A DNA stretch of 64,000 nucleotides from Chloracidobacterium sp. (GCA_016716305.1 JADJWP010000002.1:124001-188000); one strand, 5' to 3'; shown: positions 24,822 through 34,590, counted from the first letter of the stretch. The notes: a model not told the origin generated them from the letters alone. Numbers and translations: made by a program.

Positions 24822-26618
24822 CTAATTGTCAACGCTCTCTTCACCCGCGAACTGCAATTCGTAAAGACGCCGGTACTTACCATTGTTTTTCATGAGTTCG
24901 TCGTGCGTGCCCGTTTCGACTATTTTTCCACGCTCCAGCACGACGATCTTGTCTGCTCGCCGGACGGTCGAAAGCCGGTGGGCGATCACTATCGACGTTT
25001 TTCCACGCATCAGATTTGAAAGCGCCATCTGCACCAGACGTTCCGATTCGGTATCGAGGGCCGATGTGGCTTCGTCGAGGATCAGGACGGGGGCGTTTAC
25101 GAGCACTGCTCTTGCGATCGCTATCCGCTGACGTTGGCCGCCGGATAACTGCGTTCCCCTTTCACCGACAGGCGTGTCAAATTTGTCAGGCAGTTCGTCG
25201 ATGAAGTCCGCCGCAAAAGCTATGCGGGCGGCCTCTTCGATCTCGGCATCGGTCGCGTCAGGGTTTCCGTACGAAATGTTGTAACGGACCGTGTCGTTGA
25301 ACAAGATCGTCTCTTGTGTGACCAACGCTATCTGCTTTTTCAGGCTAGACAGCTTAAGATCGCGAAGGTCGTGTCCATCCCATAAAATGCTGCCTGACGT
25401 TGGGTCATACAGCCTCTGGATCAGCTTGACAAGAGTCGATTTGCCGCCTCCGCTCTCACCAACGAGCGCAACGACCGAGCCTTTTTCGATCGACATAGAG
25501 ATCTGGTCAAGAATCGATCTGGAATCTTCACCGTAGCTGAAACCGACATCGCGAAGCTCGATCTTCGATCCAAGTCCGTTGACCTCTTTTGCCGAGGGCT
25601 TGTCTTCAAGCCGCTCGCTCTTATCGAGCACGTCCCAAACGTCGCGTGCGGCGGCAAACGCCCTTGAGATTTCGTTGTGCTGACGAGATATCTTTCGCAT
25701 CGGGTCATAGCTTCTGAACAGAAAAAAGAGAAACGTGAAAAAGTGCTTCGCGTCCATTCCCGCTGTATTGATCTCTCGCAATCCAAAGTATAGAAGGATC
25801 ACGACCGCGAACATCCCGATCATCTCGATGGTCGGCGGTGAGGTCGCGGCGATACGGCCGGAACGTAGGTTTGCTTTAGCGATTACCTCTGCAACACGCT
25901 CGAATCGTTCTAGTTCGCGTTTCTCTGCACGGTACGCGGTCACGATGTTGTGATTTGCCAAGGTCTCCTGTGCGGTGTCGGTAAGCAGTTTATTTCCCTC
26001 AAAAGAGACTTCAGCAAGCTTTCTCAATGCCCGACTGAACATGCTGGTGAGAAATGCGATTATTGGGGCAATGATGATCGCGCCAAGCATCAGTCGCCAA
26101 TTGAAGTAGAATGCGGCGCCAAGAAAAGCGACCAGCATTATGCTTTCGCGTAACACGTCACGGAGGTTCGCAGACACAGCCAATTCGATAGCAGAACAGC
26201 TCACGACCAACCGCGACACAAGAAAATTTGTTCGATTACGTTCGAAAAACGATGCCGATTGCATCAGAAGATGCTGATAGAGTTCCTTACGAAGCTGCAG
26301 TACGGCCGATTGCCCGATCTTTGCCATCAAATACGACGATGCGTATTCAGCTATTCCTTTCAGTAGCGTGAAGGAGAGGAGCATCGCGGTAATCGCCGTC
26401 CAGGCGCTCCACCAGGGCTCTTTCGGGATGAGATCATTCAAGCTGAACGGAATTTCGGCACCGGTGCCGGATTCCGGAACAAATTGCTCGAAGATCGGAA
26501 CGAGCAGCGTGCCTATCGCGGTTTCAAAGACAGCAACCAAGAACATCGCGACGAGGGCGAGGATGAACGAGGGCCAATGCGGCCAAAGATAAATAAGTAA
26601 TCGCTTGAGGTCCTGCAT
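24822..26618 (-). CDS. MsbA-like ABC exporter (fused membrane and ATPase domains)
   Basis: The 598-residue protein is a half-transporter that would dimerise. The membrane domain spans about residues 1-320 with six helices. The nucleotide-binding domain has an intact Walker A (GESGGGKSTLVKLIQRLYDP), Q-loop (VTQETILFNDTV), signature (LSGGQRQRIAIARAVL), Walker B with catalytic Glu (VLILDEATSALDTES) and H-loop (IAHRLSTV). The segment DTPVGERGTQLSGGQ is typical of lipid and drug exporters of the MsbA/LmrA type. Lipid flipping or drug export is likely; the substrate cannot be told from sequence. Confidence 0.92.
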   Translation of the reverse strand: MQDLKRLLIYLWPHWPSFILALVAMFLVAVFETAIGTLLVPIFEQFVPESGTGAEIPFSLNDLIPKEPWWSAWTAITAMLLSFTLLKGIAEYASSYLMAKIGQSAVLQLRKELYQHLLMQSASFFERNRTNFLVSRLVVSCSAIELAVSANLRDVLRESIMLVAFLGAAFYFNWRLMLGAIIIAPIIAFLTSMFSRALRKLAEVSFEGNKLLTDTAQETLANHNIVTAYRAEKRELERFERVAEVIAKANLRSGRIAATSPPTIEMIGMFAVVILLYFGLREINTAGMDAKHFFTFLFFLFRSYDPMRKISRQHNEISRAFAAARDVWDVLDKSERLEDKPSAKEVNGLGSKIELRDVGFSYGEDSRSILDQISMSIEKGSVVALVGESGGGKSTLVKLIQRLYDPTSGSILWDGHDLRDLKLSSLKKQIALVTQETILFNDTVRYNISYGNPDATDAEIEEAARIAFAADFIDELPDKFDTPVGERGTQLSGGQRQRIAIARAVLVNAPVLILDEATSALDTESERLVQMALSNLMRGKTSIVIAHRLSTVRRADKIVVLERGKIVETGTHDELMKNNGKYRRLYELQFAGEESVDN

Positions 26619-26743
26619 CGGAAATCGAAGATTCGACTATACTTTACCGAACATCAGGTTGTCCAAATTTGTTATGTTTGCAACGTCCAAAACAAATGTG
26701 GCATCTTTTTCATAACGCCAGGCAGCCTCGGAGACGAAACACA

Positions 26744-28294
26744 ATGCTAAAAATGAAAGTAACTATAACCCTAGTGATCATATTTCTACTACTGATTTCC
26801 GGAGTCTCGGCTTTTGGTCAAACCGATCTTTCACGCCGAACAACGGCGATCACATATCCTTTGAACGAAAGGGTGTTTGTGCAGTTTCGCGGCACGACGC
26901 GATTTCCGCGAATGAAAGGCGAGGCGACGATCCGGCGGACGTCGCGGAACGGGAGCGAGATCGACCTGTCGGTTTCAAAAATGCCGCGGCCGTTCGAACT
27001 TGGTGCGGGCTATGCGACCTATGTGTTGTGGGCGATCTCGCCCGAAGGACAGGTTGATAATCTCGGCGAAATAAAGCGTCGCGGATTTTTTGAATTCGAT
27101 TCAAAGATCAGCGTCACAACAAAGCTGCAGACCTTTGCGCTGATCATCACGGCCGAACCGCACTTTCTTGTCCGGCGTCCGAGTCAGGAAATAATGCTCG
27201 AAAACCTCAATCCGACCACCTTGACCGGAAGGCCGATCACGACGGTTCCGGCGGTGCAGTATTTCGGAAATTCAAGCGACTTTTTTCGCGACGCACGTAC
27301 ACCCGAGATCGCCGAGCTCGATTATTCCCGAACACCTTCGACGATACTCCAAGCGAAGCAGAGCATAGCGTTGGCTCGATTTGCCGGTGCGGAACGCGAT
27401 GCTGCCGAAGATCTTCGCGAAGCCGAGACCCTGTTGAAGAATTCGGAAGATGCGTGGAAAGCGGGCCGCAAAGAAGATGAGGTCGATATTACCGCAAGGC
27501 GTGCGATAAGTACTGCCGTGAAGGCAGAATCGACTGCCTACGCGAGGGCCGAAGCGCGCGAAAAACGCAATGAGCAGACGCGGACAGATGCCGAGATGCG
27601 TCAGGTCGAAGATCGGCTCCGCGATGCGCAAAATGAGATCTCCGAGCTCAAGCAGCTTCTTGCAAGCGAGACGCGGAATCGCGAACTCTCTGAGCGTGAC
27701 GTCGTCAACTACAATCAGCAGATCCGCGAACTGCGTGCTGAGAATGGCCGGCTTCGCGAAGAGTTAGGAAGACTTCAGGTCGAATCGGCCAACACCAAGT
27801 CTCGTCTCGAGGCATTTGAGAATGAGCGCCGTGCCGCCGATGAGCAAAAGAAACGCGACGAGCGGCTTGCAGCCATACAGGCAGCCGAACCCGCTTTCAT
27901 GCGGTCGTTACGCCAGTTCGGTGCCGTCTCGAAAAGCGAACGCGGGATCATTTTGACATTGCCTGAGTCGTATTGGGCATCAACGCGAGAATCTGATTTC
28001 GCCCCGAACATCGATAAGCGGCTTGGTTCCTTAAGCGAACTGCTTTCGAACCATTCCGATTATCGGATCACGATCGAATCGCACACCGACAACCAGGGTG
28101 AGACACAGGTTCTGGACATGCTCACGCAACAGCGTTCGCGAGCCATCGCAATGCGTTTGAACGCTTATGGGATTCAGAGTGAACGGATCGAAGCTCGTGG
28201 AATGGGAGCAAGTCTGCCGATCGCACCAAATACGACGAACGCGAACAGGGCTAAGAACCGAAGGGTTCAGGTGATACTCGCTCCGTCGATCTAA
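26744..28294 (+). CDS. Exported OmpA-domain protein with long coiled coil
   Basis: The ATG at 26744 (MLKMKVTITLVIIFLLLISG) lies behind CGGAGA; the product has 516 residues. After the signal peptide comes a beta-rich domain (about 30-180), then charged helices predicted to form a coiled coil (about 230-385, with heptad-like RELRAENGRLREELGRLQVE), and a C-terminal OmpA domain with SHTDNQGETQVLDML, QQRSRAIAMRLNAYGI, EARGMGASLPIAPN and NRAKNRRVQV. The OmpA domain should bind peptidoglycan, making this an envelope-spanning tether. It converges with the degenerate ABC gene, with a 4-base overlap at the stop codons. Confidence 0.87.
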   Translation: MLKMKVTITLVIIFLLLISGVSAFGQTDLSRRTTAITYPLNERVFVQFRGTTRFPRMKGEATIRRTSRNGSEIDLSVSKMPRPFELGAGYATYVLWAISPEGQVDNLGEIKRRGFFEFDSKISVTTKLQTFALIITAEPHFLVRRPSQEIMLENLNPTTLTGRPITTVPAVQYFGNSSDFFRDARTPEIAELDYSRTPSTILQAKQSIALARFAGAERDAAEDLREAETLLKNSEDAWKAGRKEDEVDITARRAISTAVKAESTAYARAEAREKRNEQTRTDAEMRQVEDRLRDAQNEISELKQLLASETRNRELSERDVVNYNQQIRELRAENGRLREELGRLQVESANTKSRLEAFENERRAADEQKKRDERLAAIQAAEPAFMRSLRQFGAVSKSERGIILTLPESYWASTRESDFAPNIDKRLGSLSELLSNHSDYRITIESHTDNQGETQVLDMLTQQRSRAIAMRLNAYGIQSERIEARGMGASLPIAPNTTNANRAKNRRVQVILAPSI

Positions 28295-29265
28295 GAACGG
28301 AGCACGGTCAATCGGTCGGGTGGAAGACCGACCATGCATTCGTCGCCGATCTTTAGCCCAACGAGTCGAAGGACGAGAGCTTGCAGCTTGAGGCCGTCTG
28401 AGTCGAGATGGACGATTGTGGTTGGGCCATGGCATTGGACCTCAGTGATCGTCGCCTTCAAGAGGTTGTCTTCGGGGAACGAGGCTCCGAATGAGATCGA
28501 AATGTGTTCGGGCCTGATCGCCAAGGTGACGTCCTGATTCAGTGAACCTAGAGCCGACCTATCCGTTTTTCGGGCAAACAGCCTGTGATCCCCGTTCCGC
28601 GTTTGAAATTCCGGAAGCTCTGCTTTACTTGATGTGAGGCGTCTTGCGGCAAACAAATTGTTTAGGCCGAATATCTCGGCTACAGCTCGGTTCGCCGGCC
28701 CTTCATAGACCTGAATCGGATCTCCGGCCTGAGCAACAGTTCCATTCGCCACGATGGCAACCGTATCACACGCCGCGAAGATATCTTCAAAACTGTTCAT
28801 CGCGATCAACGCGATCTTGTTCCGGGATCTTATCTCGCGTCGCAGGTCGGCGATCATTTCTCGTTTTGACCGTCCGTCAAAAAAACAAAAGACGTCGTCC
28901 AACAGCAGAAGTTCAACATCACTGGTGAGGGCATTCTTCAGCAGGTCAGCCTGTCTGGCCGTGATGTCGACGGTATCGCCAGTTCGATTGCCAAGAGCTT
29001 TGTGCCAAAACCCGCTTACCGGTATTGTCGGGATAAACTCGACCCCGCCCTTCGATCTGAGCTCACTAATCGCGACGCCATCCATTTCGATCGATCCGCT
29101 GTTCGAGCTTTCCAGTCCTGCGATAATTCGCAGAACGGTCGTCTTTCCACAGCCTTTCGGGCCAAAAACGCCGATCACGAAGCCGCGGTCGGCCTCAAGA
29201 TCAACGTCCCTGAGGACCCATTTCGTTCCAAACCGCTTGGAAACATTGTCGATCCTGAGTGGCAT
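28291..29265 (-). CDS. Orphan degenerate ABC-ATPase with TOBE-like C-terminus
   Basis: The 324-residue protein aligns by eye with MalK/PotA-type ATPases: IDNVSKRFGTKWVLRDVDLE, Walker A GPKGCGKTTVLRIIAGLE, NGTVAQAGDPIQVYEGPANR, and a C-terminal TOBE-like domain (TLAIRPEHISIS, ATITEVQCHGPTTIVHLDSD). The remaining catalytic motifs are altered: no Q-loop glutamine is evident (FIPTIPVSGFWHKALG), the helical subdomain is shortened, the LSGGQ signature reads ITARQ, Walker B reads LLLLDDVFCFFD without the catalytic Glu, and the switch His is replaced (IALIAMNSFED). ATP binding may survive but hydrolysis is doubtful. No permease is adjacent. The frame is intact, so it is not a simple pseudogene. A regulatory or sugar/ligand-sensing role is possible but unproven. 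Confidence 0.8.
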   Translation of the reverse strand: MPLRIDNVSKRFGTKWVLRDVDLEADRGFVIGVFGPKGCGKTTVLRIIAGLESSNSGSIEMDGVAISELRSKGGVEFIPTIPVSGFWHKALGNRTGDTVDITARQADLLKNALTSDVELLLLDDVFCFFDGRSKREMIADLRREIRSRNKIALIAMNSFEDIFAACDTVAIVANGTVAQAGDPIQVYEGPANRAVAEIFGLNNLFAARRLTSSKAELPEFQTRNGDHRLFARKTDRSALGSLNQDVTLAIRPEHISISFGASFPEDNLLKATITEVQCHGPTTIVHLDSDGLKLQALVLRLVGLKIGDECMVGLPPDRLTVLRS

Positions 29266-29358
29266 AATGAAGGAAAACGGAACTTAAGCGGGTCTTATTC
29301 GTGCAAAGAAAAGTATGCTGTTGTCATCCAATTTTGACAAGTATAAACTCGAACGGCA

Positions 29359-29649
29359 ATGGCAACAAAGAAAACTACTATCACGCGAAAGATCGTCCAC
29401 GTCGGCGGATGGCAGCTTTTTAAGCGAGGTGCAAAGATGCTGCCATTTGGCGGTACGATCGTCGTCGTCGCCCTTGTGGGATCCGACATACGAAAAAAGG
29501 GCCTTGTTAAGGGTATCGTGAATTCCGGATTGGATGCGATCCCGATCGTCGGTCTCGTGAAAAACGGGGTTGAGATCTTTGTCGGCGACTTTATTCCGGA
29601 CAAAGATGCGAGCAATGAAAGCAATGAAAAGAAGAAGATCCGCAGTTAA
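29359..29649 (+). CDS. Small membrane-associated protein of unknown function
   Basis: The 96-residue protein has a basic N-terminus (MATKKTTITRKIVHVGGWQL), two hydrophobic glycine-containing segments (MLPFGGTIVVVALVG; LDAIPIVGLVKNGVEIFVG) and a polar, charged tail. I do not recognise a family. The helices could span or lie on the membrane. Its end overlaps the start of the next gene by up to 26 bases in another frame, suggesting coupling. Divergent from the ABC-like gene, with a 93-base gap. Confidence 0.62.
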   Translation: MATKKTTITRKIVHVGGWQLFKRGAKMLPFGGTIVVVALVGSDIRKKGLVKGIVNSGLDAIPIVGLVKNGVEIFVGDFIPDKDASNESNEKKKIRS

Positions 29650-30370
29650 AGATCTGGTGTCGCGTGTGTCGGCTGCAGCCGCCTCGGCCCTGATGTTAAT
29701 GATCGCACTGACGGTCGTTTCTGAAGCGCAGACAGATCGCCGTAATCGAAGTCCGATCGTGCGTCCGGCAGCAACACCAACGCCTAAGATAGAGCCGGAG
29801 ATCATAAGCATGGCAAACGACTTTCCTGACGACGATGCGGAACGCCCAGTTCAGCAGACCGATGTCGCGAGCGGTCGAGCGAACGGGGACACAAGTTCCG
29901 CTCAGCTGATCGAACGGCTCGAGGCAAGGATCAGGCAGCTGGAGGCGCAAAGGGGATCTGACCCGGATGCGGTCCAGAAGCGCTTGATGCTGAACCTGGA
30001 TATTCTGACGCGAGCGGAACAGCGAAGCGAGTCTCTGCGAAAGCAGATCTTCGAAATGATCGAGAAAGAGAATGCGATACAGATGCGGCTGGATTCTATC
30101 GAGTTCGACATTCGGCCCGAGATGATCGAGCGGAGCGTTGCAACTGCAGGCTCGCTTCGTCCCGAAGAGGTCCGCGAATCCCGCCGCCGTCAGCTCGCGG
30201 CTGAGCGTACGAATCTTCAAAATCTGCTCGCTGAGGTGCAGCGCAATAAAACAAACCTGGAAACGGGCATCAAAAAGGCCGATGAATTGGTAGAGCGTCT
30301 TCGCCTTCGGCTTGATAAAGAGATCGATGAAGCTCTGGCCGACGGTACGGAGCAGAAACCCGACAATTAA
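29624..30370 (+). CDS. Exported coiled-coil protein of unknown function
   Basis: The start is placed at the ATG at 29624 (MKRRRSAVKDLVSRVSAAAA), with alternatives at 29606 and 29615; the product has about 248 residues. A signal peptide with a basic n-region and an Ala/Leu-rich core ends near SEAQ. A Pro/Thr-rich linker (RPAATPTPKIEPEI) follows, then helices with strong coiled-coil character (LIERLEARIRQLEAQRG; LEAE-like repeats up to VERLRLRLDKEIDEALADG). The protein is predicted in the periplasm or at the envelope. It overlaps the preceding small membrane-protein gene and converges with the 601-residue gene, sharing 4 bases. Confidence 0.72.
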   Translation: MKRRRSAVKDLVSRVSAAAASALMLMIALTVVSEAQTDRRNRSPIVRPAATPTPKIEPEIISMANDFPDDDAERPVQQTDVASGRANGDTSSAQLIERLEARIRQLEAQRGSDPDAVQKRLMLNLDILTRAEQRSESLRKQIFEMIEKENAIQMRLDSIEFDIRPEMIERSVATAGSLRPEEVRESRRRQLAAERTNLQNLLAEVQRNKTNLETGIKKADELVERLRLRLDKEIDEALADGTEQKPDN

Positions 30371-32172
30371 TTCGCGGACGGCCGAACTGTTTTCTTTGTC
30401 CGCGGCTTATCGAGGCAATGTTTTGCAGTTGAAAGTACCGCGATCGTTCGCAGGAATTTATCATCGAGAGCTCTCGCGTTCGACAGTGTCAACCCGAAAT
30501 CACGTTCGCCGATCCTTCGAAAGGTCCCTTCGATGTCATAGCCCGGGACACTGTAAACTGCGTACGACGCGAAATCCTTCCCGATTATCTGACGGAAAAC
30601 CGACATCGACGACATATCAGGGTCCTTCGTCCGATTCAAGACCCTGACGGCCTCAGCAAGCTCTTCGATCGCAAAACCCAGATTGATCTTCTCGTATTGC
30701 GTCGCAAGACCGAGCAATATCTTGGCCTTTGTTGCTGAATTGTCCGTAAGGCGCACGAGTTTAGCAACCTCGTTCAATGTCTGATAGGCTGAAGCCGTGT
30801 CGTTGATGCTCTTAAGCTGAGCTTCGGCAAGCTCGAACGCGAGTATCGAACGGTGATCGATCTCAGGTACTTTTGCTGCGTAGGTCTCAGCATCACGAAA
30901 TCTAGATTCCTTGATCGCAAGCTGCGACCGGACGAACCAAAAGTACGCTGTGGTCTCACGCCGAACATTTTCATCTTTTATTTTATCTAGCCAGGGTTCG
31001 ACCTTCGCATACTGTCCTTCGGTGCGGCTGGTGCCAAAGATCAGATTTACGATCATCGCGTCATTGAGTTTGCCTTCCTCGTCGGCCTTTTCGAGCCTCT
31101 CGATGCGTTCTTCAAAACTCAATTGTGAACCGCTATTCTGACGTTCACGCGTTTGAAGAGTGCTCCGCATCTCGTCGGTCAAAAGTGACGTTGCCTGTGC
31201 ACGAGCGGCCGAAAGCCGCTGGATCATATTCGGGATCTCAGCGACGACGATCGGTTCAAATTCCGCCAGCGCCGAGATCATGTATACCGGTTCGGGCAGC
31301 CGAAACTGCTCGGGCGGGTTCATCCGATCTTGTGGATTCGAGGCGAACGTACCGATACGATCAAGGAATACGTTCAAAAAGGCCTGTTGCAGTTCCGGAT
31401 TCGATCGAAGTTCCCCGGGGATCGGAGCTCCATACTGCATTTGGTCGGGGCCGAAAATTTTGTTTCGGCTAAATGGAAATGCCGAAAGAAAAAGCAGTCT
31501 GCGAGGCGTTTCGTTTCTATATCGCGGCAGCAATTCGCGATAGAGTGTTTCTGCAAAAGAAGGATCTTTGGCGGCGATCGAATAAAGCGTAAAGTACCAA
31601 TGCCGATCAAGCGGGTATTGCATTACTTTCCTAAACAGGTACCAACTGAGATTCGGATCGCTCTCAAGTGACATGACCGCAATGTTCAGTAACGAGTCGA
31701 TCTCCGCAGTCTCCGACCCCGGCTTCCTATCCTTTACGGCCTTTTCGAACTCGGCCATTATTTCGTCTGATAATTTTCGCGCCCAGACCGAGTCCCGTTT
31801 CGCGATAGCCCGGATGACCTCAAACCGATAATCCGGTTTCGGCACTGAAACCGACCCTTTCTCATTACCGACCGTTGTTGATTCGAAGCCTTTTTCGCGG
31901 AAATGATCGACCGACAGCTTAAAGGCCTCAGTGAAATAGCCTCGAGACGCGGGCTGGTCGTAAGGCCATATGAAATCGGCGCCGAGTATCAATATCCTGA
32001 TCCGCTTTGCCGGTTCGCGAACTGTTCCGGCATCGCTCATCTGCTGGTTTGCGAGAAAGATCGCAAAATCGGTGTCACACGATTCGTTCGCTTCGGCCGG
32101 TTCCTGTGAACGCACGATCGAAGGGAATAGAAGAGATACGAAAAGTAGAGCAAGCAACGCTTTTGATCTCAT
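30367..32172 (-). CDS. Large exported helical-repeat protein of unknown function
   Basis: The 601-residue protein has a signal peptide (ALLALLFVSLLFPSIVRSQ) and an otherwise soluble, mostly helical body. Segments such as SWYLFRKVMQYPLDRHWYFT, RFRDAETYAAKVPEIDHR and LAEAQLKSINDTASAYQTLN have the spacing of TPR-like helical hairpins, though no clean TPR consensus is seen. A conserved-looking cysteine (NESCDTDF) lies just after the signal peptide and another near the C-terminus (AKHCLDK). I do not recognise the family; proteins of this layout are frequent in acidobacterial genomes as far as I recall. Location is predicted periplasmic. Confidence 0.75.
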   Translation of the reverse strand: MRSKALLALLFVSLLFPSIVRSQEPAEANESCDTDFAIFLANQQMSDAGTVREPAKRIRILILGADFIWPYDQPASRGYFTEAFKLSVDHFREKGFESTTVGNEKGSVSVPKPDYRFEVIRAIAKRDSVWARKLSDEIMAEFEKAVKDRKPGSETAEIDSLLNIAVMSLESDPNLSWYLFRKVMQYPLDRHWYFTLYSIAAKDPSFAETLYRELLPRYRNETPRRLLFLSAFPFSRNKIFGPDQMQYGAPIPGELRSNPELQQAFLNVFLDRIGTFASNPQDRMNPPEQFRLPEPVYMISALAEFEPIVVAEIPNMIQRLSAARAQATSLLTDEMRSTLQTRERQNSGSQLSFEERIERLEKADEEGKLNDAMIVNLIFGTSRTEGQYAKVEPWLDKIKDENVRRETTAYFWFVRSQLAIKESRFRDAETYAAKVPEIDHRSILAFELAEAQLKSINDTASAYQTLNEVAKLVRLTDNSATKAKILLGLATQYEKINLGFAIEELAEAVRVLNRTKDPDMSSMSVFRQIIGKDFASYAVYSVPGYDIEGTFRRIGERDFGLTLSNARALDDKFLRTIAVLSTAKHCLDKPRTKKTVRPSAN

Positions 32173-32340
32173 ATTGTTTATTGAGACATCGAACCGAAAT
32201 TAAGATCGTATCATCTTCGTCAAACGCCGTTCTTTGTCGGTAGTTGCATTTTTTGATGCAAGTGGCTGCAACCATTGCCGTTCATCTAATGTCCAACAAA
32301 AGAATGCACTCTGCTCCCCGCTAAATTTTGGAGAATTAGA

Positions 32341-34590
32341 ATGAAACCGATAAGTATCACAAGTATTGTCTGCATTGTATTCGCCGCATTTTTTGCCGCG
32401 GCATCCGTTCCTGCACAGGGTGTCATAATTCCGATCGTCTGCGACGTCCGTCCGTGCCGTCCGCCGCGGCCGATACCGAGGCCGCAGCCGCTGCCGAATG
32501 TCCTGCCGGTCAAATCGATCAAGCTCGATACAAAGATCAACGGACAGGTTGCCACGACCCATGTTGAACAGGTCTTTCGCAATGATACTAACTTCACACT
32601 TGAGGGAACATATTTCTTTCCGATCCCGGAGTCGGCTTCGATCGTTGAATTCTCTATCTGGGAAAATGGAAAGAAGCTCGTCGGTGAGGTCCGAAGCCGC
32701 GAGGAAGCTCGACGCATCTACGATCAAATAGTGCGACAGCAGCGCGATCCCGGCCTATTGGAATATGCGGGCAAGGACCTTTTCCAGGCCTCGATATTCC
32801 CGATCCCGCCAAATTCTGACAAAAAGCTTGAACTGACGTACACCCAGGTCCTGAAAGCCGAATCGGGAACGGTGTCATATCGGTACCCGCTCGGAACAGG
32901 CCGCAATCTGTGGCGCAACCAGGGTCTCGGAAACGAAACGCGGCCAGGCAATATGCCGCCGCAGAAATTCGGAACCGTCTCGGGCAAGATCGAGATAACG
33001 GGTAAAGATGCCCTGCGCAATATCTATTCCCCATCACATTCGATCGACGTGAAACAAAAAGGTGACCGATCGGCATCGGTGTCATTCGAGACAAACAGCA
33101 ACGACAACGATCTGCAGCTCTTTTTCGGGATCTCAAATGAAGATTTCGGACTGACGCTGCTTACCTATCGTGAACCGGGCAAAGACGGCTATTTTCTGCT
33201 TATGGTTTCCCCGCGCGACGATGTCTCGGAAAGGGAAGTCGTCGCAAAGGACATCGTCTTTGTCCTCGACACAAGCGGCTCGATGGCTGATGCGGGCAAG
33301 ATGGACAAAGCCAGATCGGCGTTGATGTTCGGCATCAAGACCCTTCGCGACGTCGATCGATTCAACGTGATCAATTTCGCCGGTGAGGAACATTTGATGG
33401 AGCGCGAATTGATCAGAGCTGATGCAGCCGGAAAGAAACGCGGCGAAGATTTCGTTTCTAAACTAAGGCCGACAGGCGGCACTAATATCAATGATTCGGT
33501 CATCGCATCGCTTAAACAGTTTCAGAAAAGCGAACGCCCAAAAATGCTCGTCTTCATGACGGACGGTCTCCCGACCGTCGGCGAAACGAACGCTGACAAA
33601 ATAATCGCTAATCTGAAAGCAGCAAAGAACATCGATGTTCGGATCTTTCCATTCGGTTTCGGGTACGACGTAAACACTGCTCTGCTCGATAAGCTCGGCA
33701 CCGAAAATGGTGGTATTTCAGACTACGTTCAGCCTAAAGAGGATCTTGAGGTAAAGGTCTCGAACTTCTTCGCCCGAGTTAGTTCTCCGGTACTCTCTGA
33801 CCTCGAACTCGACCTTGGTCCGGTCGAGACGGAAGCGGTATATCCGCGAAAGCTCGGCGATCTCTTTAAGGGAATGCAGCTGGTGGTCATCGGCAGATAC
33901 AAAAACGACTCGGACCTTCGAAACGCGGCTCTGATTCTAAAGGGCCGTTCAGGAAAGGACGCCCGGAGTTTCGCTTACAATGACCTCGATTTTCCGGCCC
34001 GTGCCACTGAGAACGACTTTTTGCCGCGGCTTTGGGCAAGTCGCCGGGTCGGTTGGCTGGTCGAAGAGATCCGCATCAACGGCGAGACCAAGGAACTGAG
34101 AGATGAGGTCGTCGACCTGGGAACGCGTTTCGGCCTCGTAACGCCATATACCTCGTATCTGGCGATCGACGGTACAATGGCCAATGCTCCTCGCGATTCG
34201 GCTCAGCTGACGACGCTGCTCAGGGCCGCTCCGGCAAAGGTAATGGAGCGCAGCGGCTCCGGGGCCGTTCAGATGAGTGTTCAGCAAAATGCCGCGAAGG
34301 CTAATGTCTCGATAGCTTCCGATGATTCGAAGTCCGAGCAAGAGCGTGTCATCGTGAAAAACTCGACGACGAACCAGTATGTCGCCAACAAGAATTTCTT
34401 CAACCAAAACAATGTTTGGACTGACGCGGATTACTCGCCCAATGCCAAACTGAAGGAAGTCACGGTACGGTTCGGAAGCGAGGAGTACTTCGACCTCGTG
34501 CACAAAGATGCCGAGCTTGCCCGATACTTTGCTCTTGGTGAGGAAGTGGTCGTGGTCTTCAGGAATACGGTTTTTCGGGTTACGAAGTAA
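32341..34590 (+). CDS. Exported VIT and VWA domain protein
   Basis: The ATG is preceded by TTGGAGAATTAGA. The 749-residue protein has a signal peptide (residues 1-26), a Pro/Arg-rich segment (RPCRPPRPIPRPQPLP), a VIT domain (about 55-180, with THVEQVFRNDTNFTLEGTY and REEARRIYDQIVRQQRDPGL), and a VWA domain (about 300-470) with an intact MIDAS start DIVFVLDTSGSMADAG and later TGGTNINDSV. Related proteins are surface adhesion or sortase-like targets and inter-alpha-trypsin-inhibitor relatives. No C-terminal sorting signal is seen here. A small palindrome (TTGCAT/ATGCAA, 32244-32261) lies in the upstream gap. A strong hairpin follows the gene. Confidence 0.9.
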   Translation: MKPISITSIVCIVFAAFFAAASVPAQGVIIPIVCDVRPCRPPRPIPRPQPLPNVLPVKSIKLDTKINGQVATTHVEQVFRNDTNFTLEGTYFFPIPESASIVEFSIWENGKKLVGEVRSREEARRIYDQIVRQQRDPGLLEYAGKDLFQASIFPIPPNSDKKLELTYTQVLKAESGTVSYRYPLGTGRNLWRNQGLGNETRPGNMPPQKFGTVSGKIEITGKDALRNIYSPSHSIDVKQKGDRSASVSFETNSNDNDLQLFFGISNEDFGLTLLTYREPGKDGYFLLMVSPRDDVSEREVVAKDIVFVLDTSGSMADAGKMDKARSALMFGIKTLRDVDRFNVINFAGEEHLMERELIRADAAGKKRGEDFVSKLRPTGGTNINDSVIASLKQFQKSERPKMLVFMTDGLPTVGETNADKIIANLKAAKNIDVRIFPFGFGYDVNTALLDKLGTENGGISDYVQPKEDLEVKVSNFFARVSSPVLSDLELDLGPVETEAVYPRKLGDLFKGMQLVVIGRYKNDSDLRNAALILKGRSGKDARSFAYNDLDFPARATENDFLPRLWASRRVGWLVEEIRINGETKELRDEVVDLGTRFGLVTPYTSYLAIDGTMANAPRDSAQLTTLLRAAPAKVMERSGSGAVQMSVQQNAAKANVSIASDDSKSEQERVIVKNSTTNQYVANKNFFNQNNVWTDADYSPNAKLKEVTVRFGSEEYFDLVHKDAELARYFALGEEVVVVFRNTVFRVTK

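Noticed and set aside
28291..29265. Pseudogene of an ABC transporter ATPase
   Set aside because: The frame is intact over the full family length, with Walker A and the TOBE-like domain kept, so a diverged function is likelier than decay.
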